17,767 bases of DNA from assembly GCA_913056375.1 (NCBI GenBank), contig CAJXNF010000019.1:1-17767 (forward strand). Reading direction: 5' to 3'. Origin of the DNA: an uncultured Pseudomonadota bacterium (GTDB lineage: Bacteria > SAR324 > NAC60-12). Position 1 is the first letter of the stretch; each line of letters begins with the position of its first letter. The notes under the pieces are model-generated. The model was not told the DNA's origin and did no database searches. It was given only the letters and a program-made list of their open reading frames with translations. Both the position numbers and the translations under genes were made by a program. Shown here in pieces: positions 1 to 6,942 of this stretch.

Positions 1-416
1 AGTTTATTGATTCCAGCTTCCAGCTTTTCTTGAGAATCTTCACCAAGAAAGAGCGTCTTGTAGTTAGCTTTTAGTTCTAAATTGATTGCATCCTTTAGGT
101 ATCCTTCACAGCCATTGTATCTAGCAATGATTTCCAGATTTACTCCCTCACCTTGCGCCACCTGTTCTTGAATTTCTTCATATTGATCCCAAAGAAAAGA
201 AGAGTATCGGTCTCTTGAGGTAGTCGAAGAGGTGGATCCAGTACTTCCCTTGGTCATCTGCAATGGGCCTGAGCCACCACTACTTCTTGTAAATGTGGGT
301 CGACTACTACGCATAGAATGTCCCCCATCATGTCCCGCATACGCTAAGGGAATTTCTGGTAGACAAAACGCCAAGAAGACCAGTCCTGATATCAGCAGAT
401 TTTTTACTGTTCTCAT
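1..416 (-). CDS. Small secreted protein, paralogue of the adjacent upstream gene (C-terminus cut by window edge)
   Basis: This reading frame is open from an ATG at 416 to the left edge, giving 138 visible residues and no stop. It begins MRTVKNLLISGLVFLAFCLP, a charged start plus a hydrophobic core typical of a Sec signal peptide. A Ser/Thr/Gly-rich linker follows (about residues 40-70), then a folded-looking region beginning YEEIQEQVAQG. That region aligns with the neighbouring gene at 430-900: YEEIQEQVAQG is identical, and a Cys in NGC/NNC and a NY.tLF/NYRKLF block are shared. The gene starts 13 bp after the neighbour's stop, so the two are probably co-transcribed. The Shine-Dalgarno sequence is weak. 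Function is unknown. The C-terminal part vaguely recalls the DUF3015 family, but that is pattern memory only. Confidence 0.75.
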   Translation of the reverse strand, partial: MRTVKNLLISGLVFLAFCLPEIPLAYAGHDGGHSMRSSRPTFTRSSGGSGPLQMTKGSTGSTSSTTSRDRYSSFLWDQYEEIQEQVAQGEGVNLEIIARYNGCEGYLKDAINLELKANYKTLFLGEDSQEKLEAGINK

Positions 417-429
417 TCTAGACTCAATA

Positions 430-900
430 TCAGATTATATTTTTGGAGATTTCACAGTTGTTTCGCAATTTATCATTCTCTTGAATGACTTCCCTTATCG
501 CTCTCTGTAGCGCATCAGGATTCGGTCTCGTTTCAAATAATTTTCTGTAATTTGTGCTTAGTGCCAAATTGGTTTCAGAACGCATTAAATCCGGACAGTT
601 ATTGAATTTTGCAATCACTTCAACATGAGGTCCCCCTCCTTGAGCCACTTGCTCTTGAATTTCTTCATAATGAAGCCTGAGGAAATTTGCGTAAGGGTCG
701 TATCGGTCGTGCGTAGTACTAGAACTAGAAGATGAAGAATGCTCAGTTGATGAAAAAATGCTGGGACCTCTTGAATCACGAACATTCCCCTTATTGAAGG
801 AAGGTGGTCCTCCGTAGTGTGTCGCACTTAGATGGGCACTTGAAATTAGGAATCCAGCAAAAGTTGAAAGTAATATTTTTGTGGGTTTTGATATGAGCAT
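430..900 (-). CDS. Small secreted protein with Ser-rich linker, DUF3015-like C-terminal half (uncertain)
   Basis: This is a 156-residue protein from the ATG at 900. That start is preferred over one six codons upstream because a GGGGA purine stretch lies just before it. The N-terminus, MLISKPTKILLSTFAGFLIS, looks like a signal peptide with likely cleavage after an Ala near residue 26. A low-complexity linker follows, with seven consecutive Ser residues. The C-terminal domain (about residues 75-156) starts LHYEEIQEQVAQGGG and carries Cys residues in FNNCPDL and near the end (RNNCEIS), which could form a disulfide after export. Its 'act repeatedly, NY..LF, ...VI..ND.L' layout recalls the C-terminal part of DUF3015 proteins; this is tentative. 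It forms a tandem pair with the gene ending at the left edge. The role is unknown; periplasmic or outer-envelope location is inferred from the signal peptide. Confidence 0.78.
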   Translation of the reverse strand: MLISKPTKILLSTFAGFLISSAHLSATHYGGPPSFNKGNVRDSRGPSIFSSTEHSSSSSSSTTHDRYDPYANFLRLHYEEIQEQVAQGGGPHVEVIAKFNNCPDLMRSETNLALSTNYRKLFETRPNPDALQRAIREVIQENDKLRNNCEISKNII

Positions 901-944
901 TTTTCCCCAGTAATCCAAATGATTTAGCGCAAATTCAAATTAAG

Positions 945-971
945 ATCATAGTCCTTGTAGAGAATTGGCAA
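945..971 (-). promoter_or_regulatory. Candidate promoter for the tandem secreted-protein genes
   Basis: On the minus strand TTGCCA (966-971) and TATGAT (945-950) form a -35/-10-like pair. The spacer is only 15 bp, shorter than ideal. It lies about 45 bp upstream of the start at 900, in the 102-bp gap after the ketopantoate-reductase-like gene. It could allow transcription separate from that gene. This is weak evidence. Confidence 0.25.
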
Positions 972-1002
972 AAACCGAATTTGCAATAACCCGTTCCCTC
1001 AA

Positions 1003-1923
1003 TCAATGATGAAGCCTTTGATTTTCACGAATAACCAATTGTGTATATGCTAATTGTAAGCTTGGACAACTAAGATTGAGAGCTCTTCCGCGTCGAAGCA
1101 TGGATCCAATGATATGCTCGTGCTCCGTTTTATAGCCAGATTCCAAGTCTCTCAACATCGAAGCTGTAAAATCGGAGTTGGGCTTTTGCAAAATGCCCAG
1201 GGACTGTGCCTGAGTTTTCTCTGAAATAGGATACTGAGAATTTTTGGCCACGAAGCAACATTCGTCAAACATCTGCTTTGTGACTTGTTCCCCAAATTCG
1301 GTTGCCACAATCTCTCCAATATTCGCTCTCATGAGAGTGTTGATTCCCGCCAAAGTCGCTAAAAAAGTCCATTTATCCCACAACGACTGTTCAACGTTGG
1401 GACTTCGAACACTTTCAAATGCAACCGATCCCATTAGTTCATCCAAGCTATTTGCGACTGGTTCCTGACAAGCATGTCTTGTTCCGTAAGTAAAGCGATG
1501 TAAATCGTTCAGTTGTTTGACCACTCCCTCTTCAGTCAACACGGCTGCGATGTGAGCTACACCTCCCATTACTCGATCTTTTCCAAATTGATCATCCATC
1601 AACTGAAGATGATCGAACCCATTCAACAAAGGTAAGAAAATCGGTTGACCTGGGACGTTACTAACGGTCTTTAAAGCATCTTCCAGATCATAAGCCTTTG
1701 GACTGAGCATCACTAAGTCGAAATCATCTTCTAGATTCTCTGCAACGACCAATTTGGGATCTAGTTGAATTCTTTCGTTGGGAGTTTCAACAATCAACCC
1801 TTGCTTCTTGATCAACTGGGCTCTTTTGGGGCGAACAAGAAATGTGACATCTGCACCAATTTGGAGGAGTCTTGCTCCAAAATAACCACCTACCCCACCG
1901 GCTCCAAGAATTAAAATTTTCAT
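1003..1923 (-). CDS. Ketopantoate reductase family (ApbA/PanE) oxidoreductase
   Basis: This 306-residue protein has the length usual for 2-dehydropantoate 2-reductases, which use NADPH to reduce ketopantoate to pantoate on the coenzyme A pathway. The N-terminal Rossmann motif is GAGGVGGYFGARL (residues 7-19). Residues expected in the active site are all present: Lys76 in LSPKAYD, Asn101 in LLNGFDH, Lys184 in WDKWTFLA, Ser255 in TASMLRD and Glu267 in KTEHEHI. The start ATG at 1923 has an AGGAAA-type ribosome site about 8 bp upstream. The gene stands alone and is divergent from the glycosyltransferase across about 200 bp. Many bacteria carry several paralogues of this family acting on other 2-keto acids, and no pantothenate gene is adjacent. 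The family call is firm; the panE assignment is not. Confidence 0.88.
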   Translation of the reverse strand: MKILILGAGGVGGYFGARLLQIGADVTFLVRPKRAQLIKKQGLIVETPNERIQLDPKLVVAENLEDDFDLVMLSPKAYDLEDALKTVSNVPGQPIFLPLLNGFDHLQLMDDQFGKDRVMGGVAHIAAVLTEEGVVKQLNDLHRFTYGTRHACQEPVANSLDELMGSVAFESVRSPNVEQSLWDKWTFLATLAGINTLMRANIGEIVATEFGEQVTKQMFDECCFVAKNSQYPISEKTQAQSLGILQKPNSDFTASMLRDLESGYKTEHEHIIGSMLRRGRALNLSCPSLQLAYTQLVIRENQRLHH

Positions 1924-2125
1924 GGCCTGTTTCCTTTATTTTCTGTCATCCCAAACCTTCTTCCGATCCAACTTTTCAGCAAAGAACAATCCCTCCACTT
2001 TTGAACTAATGGTTAGCATTTCCTAACTCCTTACTCACCAAATTTTAATAGAATTTCAATAACATTGTTGTTTCTAAATTCAACCCGAAGTTAGTCAGAA
2101 TCTCTAGGGAACTTGAAAAGCAACA

Positions 2126-3199
2126 ATGAATATACTCTTTGTAAACTCAACGAACCATTGGGCTGGCATCAAAACATGGATGGCTCACCTCGGCTTTTTT
2201 TTGCATCAACGCAATCACCAGGTGTCTTTCATCTGTAGGAAGGGTGACGCATTGAAGGACTACTGCCAAAAGAATTCAATCCCCGTCAAATCCATGCACT
2301 TTGGGGCTGACTACAACCCCTTAGCAGTTCAGAGGTTTATCAAGTTGATGAAATCTGAAAAAATCGATTTGGTAATAACCAATATATCTAAGGATATTAG
2401 AACCGCTGGAATGGCAGCAAGAATTCTTGGAATTACCCATGTGAATCGTTTGGGTCTAGCAAGTGATCTCAAAAATTCTTTTCGTCAGCGGTGGGAATAT
2501 CAATATTGGGTTGACCAAGTACTTGTGCCAAGTCTATCCCTCTCAACAACCTTTCAACGACGACCGGAATTGAAGGGGAAGGTTAGGAATTTCCAAAATG
2601 TGGTCAAGCAAGTTGCGGAGAAACCTTCAAACAATAAAATTCCCCAATTAGCGGTCGTGGCAAAACTGAGCAGGCGGAAGCAGGTACATCTTGTTTTGGA
2701 AGCGCTTAATTGGATGCAAGAATTGCCTTGGCATCTACACATCGGTGGAATAGGACCAGAAGAACATTCTTTGAGAGATTTGGCAGTCCATCTTGGGTTA
2801 GAGGAAAGGGTCACTTTTTGGGGATTCGTCGAACCCTACTCCTTTTTAGAAAATAAGGATATTGGAATTCTGTATTCAACTGATGAGGAGATGCCCAATG
2901 CAGTCCTAGAGTACATGGCAAGCGGCTGCGCAGTCGTCGCCTCGGACTTGCCGAGTATTCGTGAAGTTCTTAGACACAATCACAATGGCCTACTGGTTAA
3001 TGACCGCGACATCAGCAATCTTGAGGCAAATTTGAGAAGGGTCATCACAGAACAAGATCTACGGCATCGATTAGGAACGGTCGCAATCCAGCATGTAAAG
3101 GAGAGCCACAATCTGGAAAACGTTTTTCAGAAAATTGAAGCGTACTTTAAGAGCTTAAGTATGGAGAATGCACCTCAGTATCAACTCAATCCAGCCTAA
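2126..3199 (+). CDS. Glycosyltransferase, GT4-type (GT-B fold)
   Basis: This 357-residue protein has two Rossmann-like halves typical of GT-B retaining glycosyltransferases. The N-terminal half (about 1-160) begins MNILFVNSTNHWAGIKTW and would bind the acceptor. The C-terminal half (about 172-345) carries the nucleotide-sugar motifs. These are AKLSRRKQVHLVLEAL (179-194), a GGIGPEE turn (207-213), WGFVEP (232-237), and the EX7E motif with Glu254 and Glu262 in DEEMPNAVLEYMASG. That motif is followed by the usual CAVVASDLPSIREVL and NGLLV. No membrane segment is evident, so it is probably cytosolic and acts on a membrane lipid or polysaccharide precursor. Donor and acceptor sugars cannot be read from the sequence. 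It has no polysaccharide-cluster neighbours and ends 2 bp from the convergent tartrate dehydratase gene. Confidence 0.88.
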   Translation: MNILFVNSTNHWAGIKTWMAHLGFFLHQRNHQVSFICRKGDALKDYCQKNSIPVKSMHFGADYNPLAVQRFIKLMKSEKIDLVITNISKDIRTAGMAARILGITHVNRLGLASDLKNSFRQRWEYQYWVDQVLVPSLSLSTTFQRRPELKGKVRNFQNVVKQVAEKPSNNKIPQLAVVAKLSRRKQVHLVLEALNWMQELPWHLHIGGIGPEEHSLRDLAVHLGLEERVTFWGFVEPYSFLENKDIGILYSTDEEMPNAVLEYMASGCAVVASDLPSIREVLRHNHNGLLVNDRDISNLEANLRRVITEQDLRHRLGTVAIQHVKESHNLENVFQKIEAYFKSLSMENAPQYQLNPA

Positions 3200-3201
3200 G
3201 A

Positions 3202-4359
3202 CTAATCAAAAACTTCTTGTATTTTGTTGAATAGATCTGATTTTTCCTCGATGCCCAGTCCAGGTTGCTCTTGTGGTCGGATAAAGCCATCAACAATTTC
3301 ATAATCATCGGCAAACCCTCCAAAAGGTTGGAATACTCCCGGATAGCTTTCGGATCCACCAGTTTGAAGACCCGCAGCAATGTTCAATGCCAGTTGGTGA
3401 CCTCCATGCGGAATCAGCCGGCGCCGACTCCATCCAAAATTCTCAACAAGTTTAATGATCTCTAGATAGTGTGTTAACCCGTATGACAAAGCAGGGTCCA
3501 ACTGAATCCAGTCCCGATCCGGTCTAAGTCCACCGTGTCGCAACAGGTTCTGGAGTCCATGTTTTGAAAACAGATTTTCACCAGTAGCGATCGAGGGGGC
3601 ATACCTTTCGGCTAGAATCGCATGTGACAGAAAATCGTCTGGATCCAATGGTTCTTCATACCACATCAAGTTGTAGTGCTGAATTGCATCGGCAAATGCC
3701 AAAGCCTCATTTAAATCAAATCGTGCATTGGCATCAACACATAGATTTTCTCCCTTGCCTACTACTGAAAGTGCTGCCTCAATTCTCCTTAGATCTTCAT
3801 CAATTGAATCTCCACCAACCTTCATTTTTAATACTTTATAACCCTGATCCTGATACTTTTTAAATTCATCTTTTAATCCATCATATCCCTTACCCGGATA
3901 ATAATATCCACCGCCTGGGTACACAAAAATCTGTTCATCAAACTGGTTATCGTTGAACTGTTCGGAAAGAATCTTCCATAGTGGCTTTTGGTAAGCTTTT
4001 GCGTAAACATCCCAGAAAGCCATGTCCAAGGCTCCTGCTGCGACAGCGCGATCACCATGTCCACCAGGTTTTTCATTCTGCATAAAAGTTTGCCAAATTT
4101 TCCTCGGATCTAACACACCGTTTTCATCCAGAACTTTAGAAAGATCTGAATTAAAAATTCTTGGCAAAAACCTTTCTTTAATTATTTGACATTGGGCGTA
4201 ACGTCCATTTGAACAAAAACCATAACCTCGTATTAATTTTCCACCGTATTCTGCATTAACAACAACCACTGAGATCGTCATCTCGCTGAAGTTAATATAG
4301 GCATTTCTGATATTGCTATCAATGCGTGCTTTCTGAGTCTGAATATTTCGTATTTTCAT
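3202..4359 (-). CDS. tarD: D-tartrate dehydratase (enolase superfamily, mandelate racemase subgroup)
   Basis: Predicted to dehydrate D-tartrate to oxaloacetate using Mg2+. From the ATG at 4359 it has 385 residues, close to the roughly 389 of the characterised Bradyrhizobium enzyme. The frame is open upstream to a TTG at 4494, but that 45-residue extension is absent from the family as I know it. The metal ligands and bases expected for the superfamily are present: KxK at Lys178/Lys180 in LKMKVGG, Asp209 in VDAN, Glu235 in WYEEP, Glu261 in TGENLF, and His318 in PHGGHQ. As I recall the Bradyrhizobium numbering, all are offset by exactly 4. Family-diagnostic segments are also shared: IRNAYI.F..MT, GYGF.SNGRY, NEKPGGHG, GGYYYPGKG and LRHGGLRPDRDW. 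No tartrate transporter is adjacent, though the divergent TauE/SafE gene could be a related exporter or importer (speculative). Confidence 0.87.
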   Translation of the reverse strand: MKIRNIQTQKARIDSNIRNAYINFSEMTISVVVVNAEYGGKLIRGYGFCSNGRYAQCQIIKERFLPRIFNSDLSKVLDENGVLDPRKIWQTFMQNEKPGGHGDRAVAAGALDMAFWDVYAKAYQKPLWKILSEQFNDNQFDEQIFVYPGGGYYYPGKGYDGLKDEFKKYQDQGYKVLKMKVGGDSIDEDLRRIEAALSVVGKGENLCVDANARFDLNEALAFADAIQHYNLMWYEEPLDPDDFLSHAILAERYAPSIATGENLFSKHGLQNLLRHGGLRPDRDWIQLDPALSYGLTHYLEIIKLVENFGWSRRRLIPHGGHQLALNIAAGLQTGGSESYPGVFQPFGGFADDYEIVDGFIRPQEQPGLGIEEKSDLFNKIQEVFD

Positions 4360-4753
4360 CGTAAAACTTAGTATCTCTTGATTTGAAAAAGAGAAAAACG
4401 CTAGGGGATCAGCGTTGAATTGACAAGAAAAATTAGGGACGAACTTCTCTTGCATTGAAGAAGAACTCGCAGCACTTATGCAGGGCTGCACCAATTTTTT
4501 CTGATCTGCAATTTAAACCAATTTACCCCCTCCAAGAAATCATCCTGATCGGAAAGAATTACGATTCAGCCCTGACTAAATTCTAAATAACTGATATTAA
4601 TTTTAAAAAATTTAAATTTATTTATTCATGATCATATTCAGAAAAATTTTATTGGCACAATCTAAAATTCAAAGGCACTGTTGTGAACGAACAGATTGAA
4701 ACAATCTTCCACCCACTCCTTAGTTGCCCCCATTCAAACAGGGAAGCTTAACA
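4360..4753. other. Divergent intergenic region between tarD and the TauE/SafE permease
   Basis: This 394-bp gap includes an AT-rich core (about 4580-4650) with runs of A and T that suit divergent promoters. On the minus strand TTGTGC (4655-4660) and TATGAT (4631-4636), spaced 18 bp, could drive tarD with a long leader. On the plus strand TAAAAT (4663-4668) is a possible -10 without a good -35. The open frame from 4494 to 4360 is judged non-coding or leader. No terminator, repeat or RNA structure was recognised. Confidence 0.4.
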
Positions 4754-5563
4754 TTGTCGGATAATTACAGACTTGATGGAATCCCTGAGGTTTCTGATTT
4801 TTTTCAATTAGATATTTTCCTGATCTTTGTATTTGCAGCGATAATAAAGGGCCTGATTGGTATGGGAGTACCGATGATTACTCTCTCATTGATGAGCGTC
4901 TTTCAACCAATCCCAAGTGCTGTCGTCGTCACCTTGCTTCCAAGCTTCTTGACCAACATCTGGCAGGCTGCGCGTGGAGGAAATTTTCGCATTCTCTGGA
5001 GCAAGTTGTGGGGAATGATGCTCATGGTGCCTGGTGGGATCTGGTTAGGATCAGAGATGTTACGCTTCTTCGATCCTAGTTGGTTTTCGGTCCTTCTGGG
5101 GGGATTACTCATTCTCTTTGCGATAGCTAGCCTTTCAGGTTTCATCATGCGGGTTCCTCAAGGTCGAGAAAATCGCTGGGGTGCTGTCGTTGGGCTCTTG
5201 AGCGGTTTGGTCACGGGGATGACTGGAATTTTTTCTGTTCCAACAGTCTTCTACCTTCATGGTCTAGAACTGACTCGAGATCAGCTCATTCAAGCGCTTG
5301 GGATCTTGTTTGTTCTTGCAACCATTTTCCTAGCAGCTGCGCTCCAACGCATCGGAGTCCTGCATGAAAAGCAACTGATGCTCTCGGTCGGAGCCCTCTT
5401 TGGGACAATATGTGGGATGCTGATTGGTCAACAAATTCGTCGCTATATCTCAGAGGGACTATTCCGCAAAATTTTCCTCAGTTTTCTGATGGTTTTAGGC
5501 AGTTATATTGTCACCAATGCTCTGAATGATTTGGGTGTTCTTAGCTTCTCAATCAGTGAGTAA
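4754..5563 (+). CDS. TauE/SafE family membrane permease (sulfite exporter-like)
   Basis: This is an integral inner-membrane protein of the TauE/SafE (formerly DUF81) family, whose known members move sulfite, sulfoacetate or other organic anions. I chose TTG at 4754 (269 residues) because AGGGAAG lies 7 bp upstream. An earlier TTG at 4724 has no ribosome site. From 4754, about seven to eight hydrophobic segments are visible, roughly at residues 17-50, 55-72, 88-100, 110-132, 142-168, 178-198, 207-225 and 238-258. The two family half-repeats appear as FAAIIKGLIGMGVP (near 27-40) and LLSGLVTGMTGIFSVP (148-163). Length suits the family. The Nudix gene follows after 19 bp, so they are probably one operon. 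The substrate is unknown; the divergent tartrate dehydratase hints at a carboxylate but does not prove it. Confidence 0.85.
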   Translation: MSDNYRLDGIPEVSDFFQLDIFLIFVFAAIIKGLIGMGVPMITLSLMSVFQPIPSAVVVTLLPSFLTNIWQAARGGNFRILWSKLWGMMLMVPGGIWLGSEMLRFFDPSWFSVLLGGLLILFAIASLSGFIMRVPQGRENRWGAVVGLLSGLVTGMTGIFSVPTVFYLHGLELTRDQLIQALGILFVLATIFLAAALQRIGVLHEKQLMLSVGALFGTICGMLIGQQIRRYISEGLFRKIFLSFLMVLGSYIVTNALNDLGVLSFSISE

Positions 5564-5582
5564 TTTTTTCAACAGGTAAATA

Positions 5583-6032
5583 ATGTCCGAATCCAGAGAA
5601 TACCCCACTCGCCCATTTGTTGGCGTGGGAGTCGTTGTTTTAAAGGATGAAAATGTATTGCTAATCCGACGGGGTCGGCCACCGAGGATGGGAGAGTGGA
5701 GTCTGCCAGGGGGAGCCCAGTCCATTGGAGAAACCGTTGAGGAGACAGCCTGCCGGGAAGTCTTGGAAGAAACTGGTGTGCAAATTCAGCAGCCCCAGTT
5801 TCTTGAAGTTGTGGACTCCATCATTCGAGATGATCATCAACAAGTACGCTTCCACTATACCCTGATTGATTACTGGGCCAATTGGGAATCAGGAACTCCA
5901 GTAGGTTCAGATGACGCACAACACGCGGAGTGGATTTCTTTCGATAAACTGGAAGATCTGGGGTTATGGTCAAAAACGGTCGAAGTCATCCAGAAAGCAA
6001 GAAAACTCAGAGAAAGCGGTACTATTAGCTAA
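5583..6032 (+). CDS. Nudix hydrolase
   Basis: This 149-residue protein has a complete Nudix box, GX5EX7REUXEEXGU. It spans Gly44 to Val66, with Glu50, Arg58, Glu59, Glu62, Glu63 and Gly65, and the Glu residues are expected to bind Mg2+. The fold begins VGVGVVVLKDENVLLIRRG. The segment RPPRMGEWSLPGGAQ just before the box resembles ADP-ribose or NADH pyrophosphatase-type members, which hydrolyse nucleoside diphosphates linked to another moiety. The actual substrate cannot be assigned. It is cytosolic with no signal peptide. The start ATG at 5583 has an AGG-type site in AACAGGTAA. It lies 19 bp after the TauE/SafE gene. Its stop overlaps the stop of the convergent transglutaminase-like gene by 4 bp. 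Confidence 0.92.
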   Translation: MSESREYPTRPFVGVGVVVLKDENVLLIRRGRPPRMGEWSLPGGAQSIGETVEETACREVLEETGVQIQQPQFLEVVDSIIRDDHQQVRFHYTLIDYWANWESGTPVGSDDAQHAEWISFDKLEDLGLWSKTVEVIQKARKLRESGTIS

Positions 6033-6937
6033 GAACTCTCTGCAGAATTCACTGAAGAACATTCTTCTGAGGGAATCACATCCACCGCTTGAGAACAGGA
6101 CTGGCTTCCACTTAAGCGCATCACCCCCCTGATCGGGGCGACATCAGCATAATCCCGCCCCCTCGCAATCAGAATGTACTCATCTCCGACAAACTGGTTG
6201 TTTGTCGGGTCATATTCTACCCAACCGACCTCGGGACCACACCATACCATTACCCAAGCATGCATTGCATCTGCTCCCTCTAGCCTTGGCTTTCCAACTG
6301 GTGGAGTAGTACGAAGTAAACCACTGACATATCCAGCAGGAATCCCGATTGATCGCAGACAGGCAATCATGATTTGACTGTAGTCCTGACAGACGCCTTT
6401 TCTTAGGGCAAAGGCAGCTTCAGGGGCTGTTTCAGCGGAAGTAACCGAGTCATCAAATTGCATTTCCTTATGAAGACGAGTACCAATTTCCTGAATCGAC
6501 TCGAAAACATCATTTTCCTTGCCCAAAAATTTTAAGGAAAACTCTTTAAAAATGGAAAGAAGGCTGATTCTCTCTGAATTCCCCAAAAAATGATGCGGAG
6601 ACAAGGAAGACAAATTTGGGAAATTCGCTATTGCATTCTCCAATTCAACGAAATTAATTGAAATTTTGGGAAGTTTAGGGGCAACACGCTCCACACAGGC
6701 TACTAATTCAAAACTCAACTCCTTAAGCGCATCCTGAAAAAACATCTCCTGAATGCGGTTCCCAAAGAAGTCCAGATATTCGCTCTTTTCAAAGGCTTCA
6801 GGTTGGTTTTTGATACTGAAATATTGGATCTTTTGGACCTCTGGTAAATCTACAGGCTCGATACATAACCGATGACGTCCACCCGTCACGAACTCATCAT
6901 ATTTATGGCTTAATCTGAGGCGGATATTGTACAGCAC
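6029..6937 (-). CDS. Transglutaminase-like cysteine peptidase, stand-alone (last gene of the Anbu/ATP-grasp cluster)
   Basis: This 302-residue protein starts at GTG 6937, 5 bp after the fused ATP-grasp/alpha-E gene, and is presumably translationally coupled to it. The N-terminal part (about 1-90) matches the bacterial transglutaminase-like N-terminal domain in layout: a beta-rich start, then RHRLCIEP. The C-terminal half is the transglutaminase core with the complete triad: Cys183 in KGVCQDYSQI, His226 in ADAMHAWVMVW and Asp243 in YDPTNN. No signal peptide is seen. In bacteria such proteins are predicted papain-fold peptidases or amide-bond transferases; no substrate is known for this lineage. 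By context it would cut, or reverse, bonds made by the ATP-grasp ligases of the same cluster. The Ser-rich tail (about 277-302) looks disordered. Confidence 0.9.
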   Translation of the reverse strand: MLYNIRLRLSHKYDEFVTGGRHRLCIEPVDLPEVQKIQYFSIKNQPEAFEKSEYLDFFGNRIQEMFFQDALKELSFELVACVERVAPKLPKISINFVELENAIANFPNLSSLSPHHFLGNSERISLLSIFKEFSLKFLGKENDVFESIQEIGTRLHKEMQFDDSVTSAETAPEAAFALRKGVCQDYSQIMIACLRSIGIPAGYVSGLLRTTPPVGKPRLEGADAMHAWVMVWCGPEVGWVEYDPTNNQFVGDEYILIARGRDYADVAPIRGVMRLSGSQSCSQAVDVIPSEECSSVNSAESS

Positions 6938-6942
6938 TGTTC

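Noticed and set aside
232..510. 92-residue plus-strand open frame at the left end
   Set aside because: It runs opposite both secreted-protein genes, which have signal peptides and mutual similarity. No support of its own.
1924..2125. Possible promoters or operators in the gap between the ketopantoate-reductase-like gene and the glycosyltransferase
   Set aside because: The gap must hold divergent promoters, but no -35/-10 pair with good spacing was found on either strand. A GTTAG/CTAAC inverted repeat there is too short to interpret.
4360..4494. 45-residue N-terminal extension of the D-tartrate dehydratase frame
   Set aside because: It needs a TTG start, is low-complexity, and precedes the family's normal N-terminus MKIRNIQT. 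Treated as leader or intergenic.
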